Assembly (NCBI RefSeq): GCF_009467825.1
Contig: NZ_WIOK01000014.1
Location: 62,001-126,000, forward strand
DNA length: 64,000 nucleotides
Direction: 5' to 3'
Origin: Cyclobacterium xiamenense
Lineage (GTDB): Bacteria; Bacteroidota; Bacteroidia; Cytophagales; Cyclobacteriaceae
A program made the translations under genes and the position numbers. A model generated the notes under the pieces. It made no database searches, was not told where the DNA came from, and saw nothing but the letters and a program-made list of their open reading frames with translations. Below are positions 52,055 to 62,990 of the stretch, piece by piece. How positions within the stretch are numbered: the stretch's first letter is position 1; the number at the start of each line of letters is the position of its first letter.

Positions 52055-54319
52055 ATGAAGATCAGAAACGAGGATGCCTTAAATTACCACCAATTCAAGA
52101 AACCGGGCAAAATAGAAGTGGTTCCCACCAAACCCCTTTCCAGCCAACTTGATTTGGCACTTGCCTATTCTCCCGGGGTAGCCGAACCCTGCAAAGCCAT
52201 ACAGACGGACCCGGATTCCATCTATAAATACACCGCCAAGGGCAACCTGGTGGCGGTGATATCGAATGGCACTGCCGTACTGGGATTGGGCAACATCGGC
52301 CCGGAGGCCTCCAAACCCGTAATGGAAGGAAAGGGCGTGCTCTTCAAAAAGTTTGCCGGGATCGACGTGTTTGATCTGGAAATCGACGAAACGGATCCCG
52401 ACCGCCTGATTGGCATCATCCGTTCCCTGGAACCCACTTTTGGAGGCATTAACCTGGAGGACATCAAAGCTCCGGAATGCTTTATTATCGAAAAACGGTT
52501 GAAAGAATTGATGAAAATTCCCGTGATGCACGACGATCAACACGGGACGGCGATTATTTCCGGTGCGGCGCTGCTCAATGCGCTGGAAATGATCGGAAAA
52601 CGAATCGAGGATATCCGGCTGGTGGTGAGTGGAGCGGGCGCGGCTGCCGTGTCCTGTGCCCGGTTTTACGTGGGTCTGGGTGTGAAGCTCGAAAACCTCG
52701 TCATGTGCGATATCGACGGAGTTATCCGAAGGGACCGACCCGGGCTGAATGACATCCACCAAATGTTTGCCACCGATCGGGACCTGTACCACATTACCGA
52801 GGCCATGCAGGGAGCAGATGTCTTCCTGGGGTTATCCGCGGGGAATATCATCAGTAAGGAGCAAATTAAGTCCATGGCAGAGAACCCCATTGTCTTTGCA
52901 TTGGCAAATCCTACCCCTGAAATCAGCTATGAAGACGCCATGGCCGCCCGAAAGGACATCATCATGGCCACTGGCCGGTCCGATTACCCCAATCAGGTCA
53001 ACAACGTGATTGGCTTCCCCTATATCTTTAGAGGGGCGCTGGATGTGCGGGCCACGGGAATCAACGAAGAAATGAAACTGGCAGCTGCCTATGCCATAGC
53101 GAACCTGGCAAAAGAGCCGGTTCCGGATATTGTAAACAAAGCCTATGGGGAAAGCAAGCTGGCTTTTGGTAAAACCTACCTCATTCCCAAACCACTCGAC
53201 CCCCGACTCATCACCACCATTGCACCTGCGGTAGCGAAGGCGGCCATGGCTTCAGGTGTGGCAAAAACGCACATAGCCGATTGGGAGGCCTATGAATTAG
53301 ACCTGCAAGAGCGCATAGGCATCGACCAACGTCTGATGTCCCGGGTCATTTCCCGAGCCAAGAAAGACCCAAAACGGGTGGTATTTGCCGAGGCGGACAA
53401 CCCCAAGATCCTCAAAGCCGCCCAACTCATTCGAGACGAGGGCATCGGAGAGCCCATACTTTTGGGTAACCGGCAAAAAATCAAGAAGCTATTGAAAGCC
53501 AACTCGCTGGATTTGGACACGGTACTGGTGATTGATCCAAATGAGGAAAAGGCAAAACTCAAGCATTTTGGCTCCATCCTGTACGACAAGCGAAAACGGA
53601 AAGGGCTCACCCTCCACGAATCCACGAAATTCATGAAAGACCGGAATTATTTCGGGGCCATGATGGTGGAAGTAGGCGAAGCGGATGCGCTGATTTCCGG
53701 CCTAACCAAAGACTATCCGCGAACCATCTTGCCCTCCCTGCACATTATCGGCGTGAAAAAAGGCGTGGACAAAGTTGCCGGGATGTACATCATCAACTCC
53801 GACAAGGGACCGTTTTTCTTTGCCGATACCACGGTCAATGAAAATCCCAGCGCAGAAGAATTGGTAGAAATCATCGGACTGACGGCCAACGGGGTGCGGT
53901 TTTTTGATATCGATCCGAAAATCGCCATTCTCTCCTATTCCAATTTTGGATCGGCAAAAGGCAATGTACCTTCCAAAACCGCCCAGGCGACCCAATTGGC
54001 AAAAAACCGCTTTCCGGAATTGGTGATCGAAGGTGAAATGCAAGCCAATGTAGCACTCGATGAAAGCATTCAAAAAGAGAATTACCCCTTCAGTGCGTTG
54101 ATCAACAATAAGGCCAATACGCTAATTTTCCCGGACCTCGCATCTGGAAACATTGCCTACAAACTGGTATCCGAAATAGGAAATGCCGAGGCCATTGGTC
54201 CCATTCTGCTTGGGATGAATAAGTCCGTTCACGTACTGCAACTGGGTAGTTCGGTTCGGGAAATTGTTAACATGGTAGCCATTGCCGTAGTGGATGCCCA
54301 AAGCATTTCTTCCCCATGA
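52055..54319 (+). CDS. maeB: NADP-dependent malic enzyme with phosphotransacetylase domain
   Basis: Oxidatively decarboxylates malate to pyruvate, giving NADPH. A 754-residue fusion: a malic enzyme part (about 1-425) with [25 protein letters not shown] and the nucleotide-binding [19 protein letters not shown], followed by a phosphate acetyltransferase-like part (about 430-754) with [15 protein letters not shown] and DADALISG-like [11 protein letters not shown]. In MaeB enzymes this second part regulates activity and binds acetyl-CoA rather than acting as a transferase. Its stop overlaps the ruvA start as ATGA. Confidence 0.95.
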   Translation: MKIRNEDALNYHQFKKPGKIEVVPTKPLSSQLDLALAYSPGVAEPCKAIQTDPDSIYKYTAKGNLVAVISNGTAVLGLGNIGPEASKPVMEGKGVLFKKFAGIDVFDLEIDETDPDRLIGIIRSLEPTFGGINLEDIKAPECFIIEKRLKELMKIPVMHDDQHGTAIISGAALLNALEMIGKRIEDIRLVVSGAGAAAVSCARFYVGLGVKLENLVMCDIDGVIRRDRPGLNDIHQMFATDRDLYHITEAMQGADVFLGLSAGNIISKEQIKSMAENPIVFALANPTPEISYEDAMAARKDIIMATGRSDYPNQVNNVIGFPYIFRGALDVRATGINEEMKLAAAYAIANLAKEPVPDIVNKAYGESKLAFGKTYLIPKPLDPRLITTIAPAVAKAAMASGVAKTHIADWEAYELDLQERIGIDQRLMSRVISRAKKDPKRVVFAEADNPKILKAAQLIRDEGIGEPILLGNRQKIKKLLKANSLDLDTVLVIDPNEEKAKLKHFGSILYDKRKRKGLTLHESTKFMKDRNYFGAMMVEVGEADALISGLTKDYPRTILPSLHIIGVKKGVDKVAGMYIINSDKGPFFFADTTVNENPSAEELVEIIGLTANGVRFFDIDPKIAILSYSNFGSAKGNVPSKTAQATQLAKNRFPELVIEGEMQANVALDESIQKENYPFSALINNKANTLIFPDLASGNIAYKLVSEIGNAEAIGPILLGMNKSVHVLQLGSSVREIVNMVAIAVVDAQSISSP

Positions 54320-54918
54320 TTGCCTACCTGAAAGGAAAACTGGCCCACAAAGATCCAACCTATGTGATCATCGATATTCAAGGCGTTGGCTACGAAGTAA
54401 AAATTTCGCTGACGACTTTTGGGAAGGTGAAGGAGGAAGAGCAAATTCTCCTGCACACGTACCAACACATCAAAGAAGACGGCCATACCTTGTACGGCTT
54501 TAAGGATCCTGCCGAGAAAAAGGCATTTTTAGAATTAATTTCGATCAATGGAGTCGGACCCAATACCGGCTTAATGATTTTGTCTTCCCTCAGTGTGGAA
54601 GAGTTGGAGCAAGCCATTTTGCAAAACGACCACGCCACCATTCAACGGGTGAAGGGTATCGGGGCAAAGACCGCCCAACGAATCGTTTTGGAACTCAAAG
54701 ACAAAATCAAAAAAGAGGGCATCGCCGCGGGCGACGGGACGTTGCCGGGCTTTATTCAAAACAGCAATAAATTAAAACAGGAAGCGTTACAAGCCTTGAT
54801 CACTCTTGGATTTACCAAAGCACAGGCAGAGAAAAATATCCTTACCGTTTTGAAAAAAAGTGGTCCCGATGTTTCATTGGAAGCATTAATTAAAGCATCT
54901 TTAAAGTCGTCATCATAA
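54316..54918 (+). CDS. ruvA: Holliday junction branch migration protein RuvA
   Basis: DNA-binding subunit of the RuvAB branch-migration machine. A 200-residue protein with an OB-fold N-terminal domain ([31 protein letters not shown]), two helix-hairpin-helix motifs (LISINGVGPNTGLMIL, RVKGIGAKTAQRIVLELKDKI) and a C-terminal UBA-like domain (ALQALITLGFTKAQAEKNI) that contacts RuvB. It starts in the last bases of maeB and is followed by sprA after 10 bases. Confidence 0.96.
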   Translation: MIAYLKGKLAHKDPTYVIIDIQGVGYEVKISLTTFGKVKEEEQILLHTYQHIKEDGHTLYGFKDPAEKKAFLELISINGVGPNTGLMILSSLSVEELEQAILQNDHATIQRVKGIGAKTAQRIVLELKDKIKKEGIAAGDGTLPGFIQNSNKLKQEALQALITLGFTKAQAEKNILTVLKKSGPDVSLEALIKASLKSSS

Positions 54919-54928
54919 CCAAGCACCA

Positions 54929-57900
54929 TTGGCCTTTACTTTCTCACATATTTTTTGGAGAAAAAAGTCATTTCATCGGTACAGCATTCTACTTCGCGGA
55001 GTGTTTTGTCTGATGTGCTGTATGTACGTATCCAGCGCTCAGGCCTTTCAGGAGCCGGCTCAGGACAGCATCCCGACGAAAATGGACACACTCAATAAGC
55101 GAAAGGAATTGCCTTCTTTTCTACTTTGGGACGACCTCAATACCCGGCCGCTGTACCCCTACCAAAATCCTTTTTTGCGAAACAAATCCCCCTTTATTTT
55201 CTCTCCCAACCAGGAGCAGCGCATCGAAGTGGAAGTGGATACAGCCGTCAATTACCGCATTTATCAAAACCTGGATTCCGGAGCGCTGGATCCGGGATAT
55301 TCCCTGGACTTCGAAGACTATTCGCGCATGCAGGAATTGCGCATTCGCCAGGAGTATTGGCGCAACCGCTCCCGTGGGCTGGATGGGGAGAGTGCCGTGG
55401 GAGGCCGGGGGCTCATTCCTCCCATCACCATGAGCCCTACCTTCGACCGAATATTTGGGGGAAACGAAATCACCATTGTCCCTACCGGAAACGTAAACCT
55501 GGATTTTGGGGGGATTTTCCGACGCATTGACAACCCCTCCATTCCCATCCGCCAGCAACGAAACGGCGGATTCAACTTCAACCAGCAAATACAGATGAGC
55601 GTCAATGGGATGCTGGGGGAAAAAGTGCGCATCGGGGCCAATTTTGACAGCAACAATTCCTTCGATTTTGAAAACCAGCTGAAGGTAGAATACGCCGGCT
55701 TTGAAGAGGATATCCTGAAAACCATCGAAATCGGTAACGTCAGCATGCCCGTGCAAAACAGCCTGATCCAAGGAGCACAAAACCTTTTCGGCGTCAAAAC
55801 CCAAATGCAATTTGGCAAGCTTTTTATGACCACCGTGGCCTCCACCCAGCGGGGCCGACGGGATGAAATCATCATAGAAGGCGGAAATCAGGGCCGACCC
55901 TTTGAAATTCGTGCATCGGAATACGACGAAAACCGGCACTTTTTTCTCAGTCACTTTTTCCGAAACAACTACGAAAACTGGCTGCGAGGACTTCCGCAGG
56001 TGCTTTCCGGCGTGCAAATCACCCGATTGGAGGTGTATATCATGAACCGGGCAAACAACACCCAAACCCTGCGAAACTTTGCCGCATTCATGGACCTGGG
56101 AGAAGGACAGCGCATCTACAACCCGGAAAATCCCGGGATCGGCAGCGGTAACCCCCAATCCCCGGCATCCAACAACGCCAACGAACTCTACAATACCCTG
56201 CGTAACAATCCCGCTTACCGGGATTTTGAGACTTCCGCGACGGCCATCAGCTCGGATTTGGGTCTGGAACGAGGCGTGGAATTTGAGCAGATCAACGGGG
56301 CCCGAAAACTGGCTGAAAACGAATACACCTTTAACCGGCAGCTGGGGTACTTCAGTTTGTCCCGAAAACTGCAAAACGACGAAGTCATTGCGGTATCGTA
56401 CGAATACACCTACAACGGGCAAAGTTACAAGGTGGGAGAGCTATCCGAAGATTACCAAAACCGACCGGAAGACAACGTGATCTTTATGAAAATGCTGCGC
56501 CCGGCACGGATCAATACCCGCATCCCGACCTGGGACCTGATGATGAAAAACATCTACAACCTGAACGCCAACCAAATTCAGAAAGAGGGCTTTCAATTGC
56601 AGGTAATCTACCGGGACGACCGTACGGGCCTGGACAACCCCAGCTTGCTCGAGGGGCAAAACGTGAAGGATATCCCACTGATACGCCTGCTCAAACTGGA
56701 TAACCTCAACCCCCAAAACGACCCCCAACCCGATGGTAACTTTGACTTTGTACAGGGGCTGACCATTCGGCCCGAACAGGGCCTGGTCATCTTCCCGGTA
56801 CTGGAGCCCTTCGGTGAGACCCTGGAAGACTATTTTCTTCCCTCGGAAGTCAACCTGGTGGATAAATTCGTCTACGACACCCTGTACCGAACCACGCTGG
56901 CGGATGCCGAACTGGTTACCCGGCTCAACAAGTACTTTCTAAAAGGCAGCTTCACCTCCGGTTCCGCTTCGGAAATCATGCTTCCCGGCCTGAACATCAG
57001 CGAAGGGTCCGTTTTGGTGACCGCAGGCAATATCCCCCTGACCGAAGGAGTGGATTATACCGTGGATTACAATATCGGCCGGGTGGTCATCATCAACGAA
57101 GGAATTTTACAATCCGGCAAACGCATCAGTGTTAGCTTTGAAAAAGCCGATTTGGTCTCCTTTCAGACGCGGAGCCTACTGGGAACCCGTCTGGACTACC
57201 TGGTTAACGAAAATTTCACTATCGGCGGTACCTTTCTCTACCTCAACGAACGGCCAAATATCTCCCGAATTGCCACTGGCAACGAAACCTTGCGGAACTC
57301 GCTTTGGGGGCTGGATGTAAATTACGATGAAGAATCCCTGTTCCTGACCAAACTGGCCGATGCCCTGCCCTTTACCGAAACCAAAGAGCCTTCGTTGATT
57401 CAATTCAGCGGTGAATTTGCCCATCTTATCCCAGGCACCTCTAACCAGGTAGACGGAGAGGGCGCCTCCTACATCGATGACTTCGAGACGGCCATCATCC
57501 CATTCAACCTGGGATCCTCTCCTCAAAACTGGAAATTGGCCGCCACGCCACTGACCGAGGACAACCAATTTGACGAAAGTGCCCTTACGGAGGATCGGCT
57601 GGGAAACGCCTACAAACGAGCCAGGCTGGCCTGGTACTCCATCGACAACGTGTTTTACCGACCGGCCGGAAGGGGCGTGCCGCCAAACATCACCAACGAC
57701 GACCGAAGAAATCACTACGTAAGACGGGTGCTGCCTCAGGAGATTTTTCGGGGCCGAAACCGGGACGTGTTGATCACACCGGAACCCTTGTTCGAGATGG
57801 CCTACTTTCCGCACGAGCGGGGCATGTATAACTTTAACCCTTCGTTGGACGCTTCGGGCCTCTTGCCGAATCCCCGGGAAAACTACGGAGGCGTCACCCG

Positions 57901-60900
57901 TGCCATTACCTCGGAAGTGGATTTTGACCGGACCAATATCGAATACATTGAATTCTGGCTGATGGACCCCTTCATTGCGGGGCCAAATGGTCGGGTGTTG
58001 GACGGCGTTTTCAATGAAAACAACACCACCGGTGGTAAATTGGTCTTTAATCTCGGAGAAATTTCGGAGGACGTCATCGTGGACGGCAGGCATGCCTTCG
58101 AAAACGGCCTTCCGGCGGATGGATCGGAGGCAGGGACCGCCGTGAACGAGTGGGGACGGGTGACCAACCAACAGTTTCTGACCCCTGCCTTTGATAATTC
58201 GCCGGAGGCCCGGGAAAACCAAGACGTGGGATTAAACGGATTGAGCAGCGAGCAGGAAGTCGAATTTTATCAGGACCGGTTCCTAAACCGGCTAAACGTG
58301 ACCCCTCAGAGCCTGGAGCAGATTAGCCAGGATCCTGCGGCCGACGATTTTCAGTACTACCTGGATTCCGAATTTGACCAAAACGACGTAAAGATCCTGG
58401 AACGGTACAAAAAGTTCAACGGACTGGAAGGAAACACCCCCATTACCGCCAATACCAACCTGCCCTACACCCCCTCCGGTTCCAACGTTCCCGACAACGA
58501 AGACCTTAACAACGACAATACCCTAAACGAGGTCGAGAGCTATTACGAATACGAAGTGGACCTGCGCCCCGGCGGATTGGAAGTGGGTGAAAACAACATC
58601 GTCGATCAGGTTACCCATATAGAAAATGGGGAAGAGGTGAACTGGTACCTCTTCCGGATCCCGGTGCGGCAACCCGATGCCACGGTGGGAAACATCTCCG
58701 GTTTTAAGTCCATCCGCTTCATGCGTACCTACCTGACGGACTTTCAACAACCCGTGGTCATGCGGATGGGGCATTTCCGGCTGGTGGGTAGTCAATGGCG
58801 AATATTTCAGGAATCCCTCTTCGAAAAAGGATTTTCGGAAATACCCGAGCCCGACAATTCGAACTTTACGGTGGGTGTGGTAAACATCGAGGAAAACGGA
58901 CAGGGAGGCGAAAACCAAAGCCCTTATGTATTGCCTCCGGGTATCTTCCGGGACCGGGACAATACCTCGACAATCGAGCGCCAACTCAACGAACAGTCGT
59001 TGCGCCTCTGCGTGGAAAACCTTCAGAGCCGGGACTCCCGGGCCGTGTTCAAAAACGTAAGTCAGGACCTGGTTCAATACGGCCGCCTGAAAATGTTTTT
59101 GCATGCCGATAGCCAGGATGCCGTCGACGGGGAATTGACTGCCTTCCTGCGCATTGGAACGGACTACACGGACAACTACTACGAAATTGAGGTCCCCTTG
59201 CAGATAACGCCACCCGGCACCCGGGATCCACGGCAAATCTGGCCCCTGGAAAACGAAATCGATGTAGCCATCGACGAAATCGTCGGGGTGAAAGCAGAGC
59301 GGGACAACAACCAGCGTCCCCAAAATATCCCCTATTCCGTACAGGTGCGGCAATACCGGGTAACGGTGGTAGGGCGTCCGGAGCTGAATTTTATTCAGGG
59401 CATGATGATCGGCATCCGCAACCCGGGCATCACCGGAGGAGCCAGTAAATCGGTATGCATCTGGGCCAACGAATTGCGGGCCACGGACTTCAACAAGTCC
59501 TCCGGATGGGCAGCCAACGCCCGACTCAACGCACAGATTGCCGATGTGGCCACCGTTTCCTCCTCCATCCGACACAATACCTTTGGCTTTGGCGGTTTGG
59601 AAACCAGGCTTTCCGAAAGGGCCCGGGAATCCACCACCCAATACGATATTTCCGCCAATGTCAACGTGGACAAAATTCTACCCAAAGGACTGGGTGTAAG
59701 CATACCGCTGTATGTCAGTGTGGAAAATTCCACCACCAAACCGGAATTTGACCCGCTCAACCCGGATGTGCCTTTCGAGATCGCCCTGCAAAAATTCAGC
59801 AGCGATGGCGAGCGGGAAGCCTACCAAAACCTGGTGTTGGACCAATCCAAACGAAACAATTTTAGTCTCAACAATGTCCGCAAAATCCGCAATCCGGAAA
59901 AGGAAACCAACCGGCTGTATGACCTGGAAAATTTCTCGTTTTCCTATGCCTACGGCTCCGTCCGCCAAAGCAATATACAGCTGGAAAGCTACAATTTTGA
60001 GACCTACCGGGGTAGCATTGCCTACAACTTCCAGCCGGACCCCCTGATCGTCACCCCTTTTCAAAAAATGGGGTTCCTGCAAAGCGACCACTTGCAATTG
60101 ATCCGGGATTTTAACATCAATTTTGCCCCCAGCCAGGTGTCCGCAAGGCTGGATGTGGACCGGCGGTTTATGCGTACCCAAAACCGAAACGACCAGCTCA
60201 GCACCGCTGGTGTGGATCCCCTGTTTCAGAAGAGCTTCTACATCAACCGGTTTTATAGCCTGAATTGGGACCTGACAGAAAGCCTTTCCGTGGACCTAAG
60301 TTCCAGCATCAATGCCGTGGTGGACGAGCCGGCGGGAGACCTGGACACAGAGGGTAAACTGGATTCACTGCGCGCCAATATCCGCAGACTGGGAAGAGTC
60401 ACCAACCACAGCCAACAGGCGGTGGTCAATTACAGTGTACCGTTAGAAAAATCCCCCATCACCGACTGGATCAGTGCCGATGTACGGTATGAAGCCACCT
60501 ACAGTTGGCTTACGGGAGCTATCGGCCAGCGAGACAGCCTTGGTAACGTGATCCAAAACTCCCGCGACCGATCGGTATCCGGTAAGCTAGACCTGGTACA
60601 ACTGTACAACAAAAACAAGCGGCTGAATGCCTTGAATGCGCCCAAGCGGCCCACTATCCCGGGCAGGCCACCCACGCCAGCCGCCGAAGGGGACGAGGAG
60701 GAGAAAGACGAACCCTCCACGGAAGGCCTGACAGCCGCGGCGCTGAAATTCCTGATGATGGTAAAAGATATCAACTTCCGTTACCAAATCACGGAAGGCA
60801 CCTTCCTGCCGGGCTACCTGCCAAATACAGGGCTATTTGGTATGGACCGCAGTTTCATGAACCCCGGGTTGGGCTTCGTTTTGGGTAGCCAAAACAGCGA

Positions 60901-62092
60901 CATTCGCTTTGAACTGGCCAATCGCGGGGTACTGGCTGCTAGCACCGCATTGACACAAGCATTTCGGCAGAACCAGTCCAAAAACCTGCAGGTGAGTTCG
61001 CTGATCGAACCCTTAGCCGATTTCCGCATCACCGTAGATTTCCGAAAGCGGGAAAACGGCGACTACAGCGAAATTTTCCGAAGGTCCGGGCCCGGTGCCG
61101 AGGACTTTACCTCCATCAACCCCAACCGCCTCGGCTCCTACAGCATCACCTATAACGCGCTCAGAACGCTTTTCCGAAGACAAGACTCCCAAAATGTCTC
61201 CCCGCTCTTTACGGACTTTGAAAATTACCGCTCCATTATTCAGTCCAGGCTGGAAACCGAAAACCCCGGCGGTGCGTACAACATCAACGGGCAGAACGTG
61301 CTGATACCGGCCTTTCTGGCGGCATATTCCGGGCAGGAAGCGGGAACGGTCTCGCTAAACCCCTTCCCAAAACTACCCCTGCCCAACTGGCGCGTGGATT
61401 ACGGGGGGCTGGCACGCTTACCTGCCTTGAGCGAATACTTCTCCTCCATCAATCTGACCCATAATTATGCTTCCCTGTACGAGGTGAGCAATTTTTCCAA
61501 TGCGCTGATTTATCAGGAAGGTCTGGAACTGTACAACACCCTTCAACAGCTACCCCTACCCAGCATGACCGATGAATTTGGCGCATACATTCCGATCCTT
61601 ATCTTAAATCAGGTGGTTATTTCCGAACGCTTCGCTCCGCTGATTGGAGTGGACCTGTTGACCAAGGACCGCATGAACATCAGTTTCGAGTACAACACGG
61701 AACGAAACATTGGCTTGAATTTTTCGAATGCGCAGGTCACCGAACAAAATAGCCAGGATTTTCGGTTTGACCTGGGCTATACCAAAGCCGGTGTAAAGGT
61801 GCCCTTCAAAATCCAGGGAAGGCAAGAGGTGCTCAATAACGACCTAACCATTCGCATCTCCACACGAATCGTAGACACAAATACCATTCAACGCAAGATC
61901 GAAGGAGAAAACACGCTCACGAACGGAAACCTGAATGTTCAATTACGCCCCAGTGTCGGCTACGTAGTCAACCAAAAACTCAACATACAGTTTTATTTTG
62001 ACCGCACCATCAATGACCCCAAAGTATCCACAGCATTCCGAAGAAGTTCTACTTCTTTCGGCGGACAATTGACATTTAATTTAAGTCAATAA
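54929..62092 (+). CDS. sprA: SprA, type IX secretion translocon / gliding motility protein
   Basis: Giant outer-membrane barrel, the translocation pore of the type IX secretion system. A 2387-residue protein. The frame opens with TTG at 54929; no ATG precedes it, and the signal peptide (RYSILLRGVFCLMCCMYVSSAQA) would be damaged by starting later. Cell-surface SprA features visible: QIQMSVNGMLGEKVRIGANFDS, GAQNLFGVKTQMQFGKLF, SFEKADLVSFQTRSLLGTRLD and the C-terminal strand region ending TSFGGQLTFNLSQ. An acidic, Pro-rich insert (GDEEEKDEPSTEG) near residue 1920 is a likely loop. It follows ruvA by 10 bases. Substrates probably include the two sorting-domain proteins at 23.4-36.2 kb. Confidence 0.95.
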   Translation: MAFTFSHIFWRKKSFHRYSILLRGVFCLMCCMYVSSAQAFQEPAQDSIPTKMDTLNKRKELPSFLLWDDLNTRPLYPYQNPFLRNKSPFIFSPNQEQRIEVEVDTAVNYRIYQNLDSGALDPGYSLDFEDYSRMQELRIRQEYWRNRSRGLDGESAVGGRGLIPPITMSPTFDRIFGGNEITIVPTGNVNLDFGGIFRRIDNPSIPIRQQRNGGFNFNQQIQMSVNGMLGEKVRIGANFDSNNSFDFENQLKVEYAGFEEDILKTIEIGNVSMPVQNSLIQGAQNLFGVKTQMQFGKLFMTTVASTQRGRRDEIIIEGGNQGRPFEIRASEYDENRHFFLSHFFRNNYENWLRGLPQVLSGVQITRLEVYIMNRANNTQTLRNFAAFMDLGEGQRIYNPENPGIGSGNPQSPASNNANELYNTLRNNPAYRDFETSATAISSDLGLERGVEFEQINGARKLAENEYTFNRQLGYFSLSRKLQNDEVIAVSYEYTYNGQSYKVGELSEDYQNRPEDNVIFMKMLRPARINTRIPTWDLMMKNIYNLNANQIQKEGFQLQVIYRDDRTGLDNPSLLEGQNVKDIPLIRLLKLDNLNPQNDPQPDGNFDFVQGLTIRPEQGLVIFPVLEPFGETLEDYFLPSEVNLVDKFVYDTLYRTTLADAELVTRLNKYFLKGSFTSGSASEIMLPGLNISEGSVLVTAGNIPLTEGVDYTVDYNIGRVVIINEGILQSGKRISVSFEKADLVSFQTRSLLGTRLDYLVNENFTIGGTFLYLNERPNISRIATGNETLRNSLWGLDVNYDEESLFLTKLADALPFTETKEPSLIQFSGEFAHLIPGTSNQVDGEGASYIDDFETAIIPFNLGSSPQNWKLAATPLTEDNQFDESALTEDRLGNAYKRARLAWYSIDNVFYRPAGRGVPPNITNDDRRNHYVRRVLPQEIFRGRNRDVLITPEPLFEMAYFPHERGMYNFNPSLDASGLLPNPRENYGGVTRAITSEVDFDRTNIEYIEFWLMDPFIAGPNGRVLDGVFNENNTTGGKLVFNLGEISEDVIVDGRHAFENGLPADGSEAGTAVNEWGRVTNQQFLTPAFDNSPEARENQDVGLNGLSSEQEVEFYQDRFLNRLNVTPQSLEQISQDPAADDFQYYLDSEFDQNDVKILERYKKFNGLEGNTPITANTNLPYTPSGSNVPDNEDLNNDNTLNEVESYYEYEVDLRPGGLEVGENNIVDQVTHIENGEEVNWYLFRIPVRQPDATVGNISGFKSIRFMRTYLTDFQQPVVMRMGHFRLVGSQWRIFQESLFEKGFSEIPEPDNSNFTVGVVNIEENGQGGENQSPYVLPPGIFRDRDNTSTIERQLNEQSLRLCVENLQSRDSRAVFKNVSQDLVQYGRLKMFLHADSQDAVDGELTAFLRIGTDYTDNYYEIEVPLQITPPGTRDPRQIWPLENEIDVAIDEIVGVKAERDNNQRPQNIPYSVQVRQYRVTVVGRPELNFIQGMMIGIRNPGITGGASKSVCIWANELRATDFNKSSGWAANARLNAQIADVATVSSSIRHNTFGFGGLETRLSERARESTTQYDISANVNVDKILPKGLGVSIPLYVSVENSTTKPEFDPLNPDVPFEIALQKFSSDGEREAYQNLVLDQSKRNNFSLNNVRKIRNPEKETNRLYDLENFSFSYAYGSVRQSNIQLESYNFETYRGSIAYNFQPDPLIVTPFQKMGFLQSDHLQLIRDFNINFAPSQVSARLDVDRRFMRTQNRNDQLSTAGVDPLFQKSFYINRFYSLNWDLTESLSVDLSSSINAVVDEPAGDLDTEGKLDSLRANIRRLGRVTNHSQQAVVNYSVPLEKSPITDWISADVRYEATYSWLTGAIGQRDSLGNVIQNSRDRSVSGKLDLVQLYNKNKRLNALNAPKRPTIPGRPPTPAAEGDEEEKDEPSTEGLTAAALKFLMMVKDINFRYQITEGTFLPGYLPNTGLFGMDRSFMNPGLGFVLGSQNSDIRFELANRGVLAASTALTQAFRQNQSKNLQVSSLIEPLADFRITVDFRKRENGDYSEIFRRSGPGAEDFTSINPNRLGSYSITYNALRTLFRRQDSQNVSPLFTDFENYRSIIQSRLETENPGGAYNINGQNVLIPAFLAAYSGQEAGTVSLNPFPKLPLPNWRVDYGGLARLPALSEYFSSINLTHNYASLYEVSNFSNALIYQEGLELYNTLQQLPLPSMTDEFGAYIPILILNQVVISERFAPLIGVDLLTKDRMNISFEYNTERNIGLNFSNAQVTEQNSQDFRFDLGYTKAGVKVPFKIQGRQEVLNNDLTIRISTRIVDTNTIQRKIEGENTLTNGNLNVQLRPSVGYVVNQKLNIQFYFDRTINDPKVSTAFRRSSTSFGGQLTFNLSQ

Positions 62093-62093
62093 T

Positions 62094-62123
62094 TTTGTCC
62101 TGTGAAGAAACATTGTAATTTTG
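62094..62123 (+). promoter_or_regulatory. Promoter of gcvH
   Basis: TTTG (62094-62097), 18 bases, TAATTTTG (62116-62123): Bacteroidota -33/-7 pair, beginning two bases after the sprA stop and 20 bases before the gcvH ATG. Confidence 0.75.
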
Positions 62124-62142
62124 AACTGTTAACGACTAGCCA

Positions 62143-62523
62143 ATGAATTTTCCAAAAGAGTTAAAGTACACCCAGGACCACGAATGGGTAAAAATCGATG
62201 GCAACACGGCCACCGTAGGCATCACGGATTTCGCACAAAAGGAACTTGGTGACATCGTTTTTGTCGAGGTCGATGCCGTAGGGGAAAGCCTGGAAGCCGG
62301 AGCGATCTTTGGTTCGGTAGAAGCGGTAAAGACCGTTTCTGACCTATTTATGCCCCTGAGCGGAAAAATTCTCGAATTGAACGAATCCCTGGAGGAATCG
62401 CCGGAATTGGTGAATGACGATCCCTACGGAGCAGGATGGATGATCAAGATCGAAATAGACGGAAAAAGCGATTCCTCGCTCCTGTCACCCGAAGAATACG
62501 AAACGTTGATTGGACAACAATAA
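62143..62523 (+). CDS. gcvH: Glycine cleavage system H protein
   Basis: Lipoyl carrier that shuttles the aminomethyl group of glycine between the P, T and L proteins. A 126-residue protein with the lipoyl-lysine motif [12 protein letters not shown] (K63). It starts [12 protein letters not shown] and ends EYETLIGQQ. The other glycine-cleavage genes are not here. A vanZ-like gene follows directly. Confidence 0.97.
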   Translation: MNFPKELKYTQDHEWVKIDGNTATVGITDFAQKELGDIVFVEVDAVGESLEAGAIFGSVEAVKTVSDLFMPLSGKILELNESLEESPELVNDDPYGAGWMIKIEIDGKSDSSLLSPEEYETLIGQQ

Positions 62524-62534
62524 TCGAGAGAACG

Positions 62535-62915
62535 TTGCGCGCAAACCTGGCACTTGCCATCGGCTGGTCACTGGGCATGGCTTACGCTTTATTTAGCCCC
62601 GAAAGCGGTGTCCCGGATTTACCCCGATTTTTTGGATCGGACAAAGTAATCCATTTTGGCATGTTTTTCGGAATGGCCTTTCTGTGGAGCCGAGTCATTC
62701 GCCAAAAGCTAAGCGATGCGCAAAAGAAAAATTCAAAAAATTTTACTAATTATTTAGTTTTATGGATTTTTCTTGCTATCTTTACAGAGTACGTACAACA
62801 GCTGGTTCCTGGCCGGTCCTTTGATTACCTGGATATTGCGGTGAACATACTGGGCGGAACTATTGGTACAGTTATTTTTGTTTACATGAATAAGCAGGGT
62901 AGCATTCTTGTATAA
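62535..62915 (+). CDS. VanZ family membrane protein
   Basis: A 126-residue protein with four membrane segments: LALAIGWSLGMAYALF, DKVIHFGMFFGMAFLW, NYLVLWIFLAIFTEYVQQLV and LDIAVNILGGTIGTVIFVYM. HFGMFFG and the acidic EYVQQLVPGRSFDYLDIAVN are VanZ-like motifs. The start is uncertain: an in-frame ATG at 62436 would overlap gcvH by 88 bases; I prefer the TTG at 62535, 12 bases after the gcvH stop. VanZ relatives have been linked to teicoplanin resistance in Gram-positives, but the role in Gram-negatives is unknown. Confidence 0.8.
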   Translation: MRANLALAIGWSLGMAYALFSPESGVPDLPRFFGSDKVIHFGMFFGMAFLWSRVIRQKLSDAQKKNSKNFTNYLVLWIFLAIFTEYVQQLVPGRSFDYLDIAVNILGGTIGTVIFVYMNKQGSILV

Positions 62916-62976
62916 ATAAAAATAATTTGTTATGATTGTTACTTGGAATGAAATAAACGAATCAACAAAATAAAAA

Positions 62977-62990
62977 AAAGGAGTTATACC
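62977..62990 (+). promoter_or_regulatory. Strong Shine-Dalgarno site of the TonB gene
   Basis: AAAGGAG seven bases before the ATG at 62991. Most genes in this window lack such a site, as is usual in Bacteroidota, so it marks a highly translated message and fixes the start. Confidence 0.7.

Noticed and set aside
55121-56422. Minus-strand ORF of 433 codons inside sprA.
   Set aside because: Antisense shadow of a strongly supported gene; its length reflects the codon usage of sprA, and no recognisable protein family is encoded.
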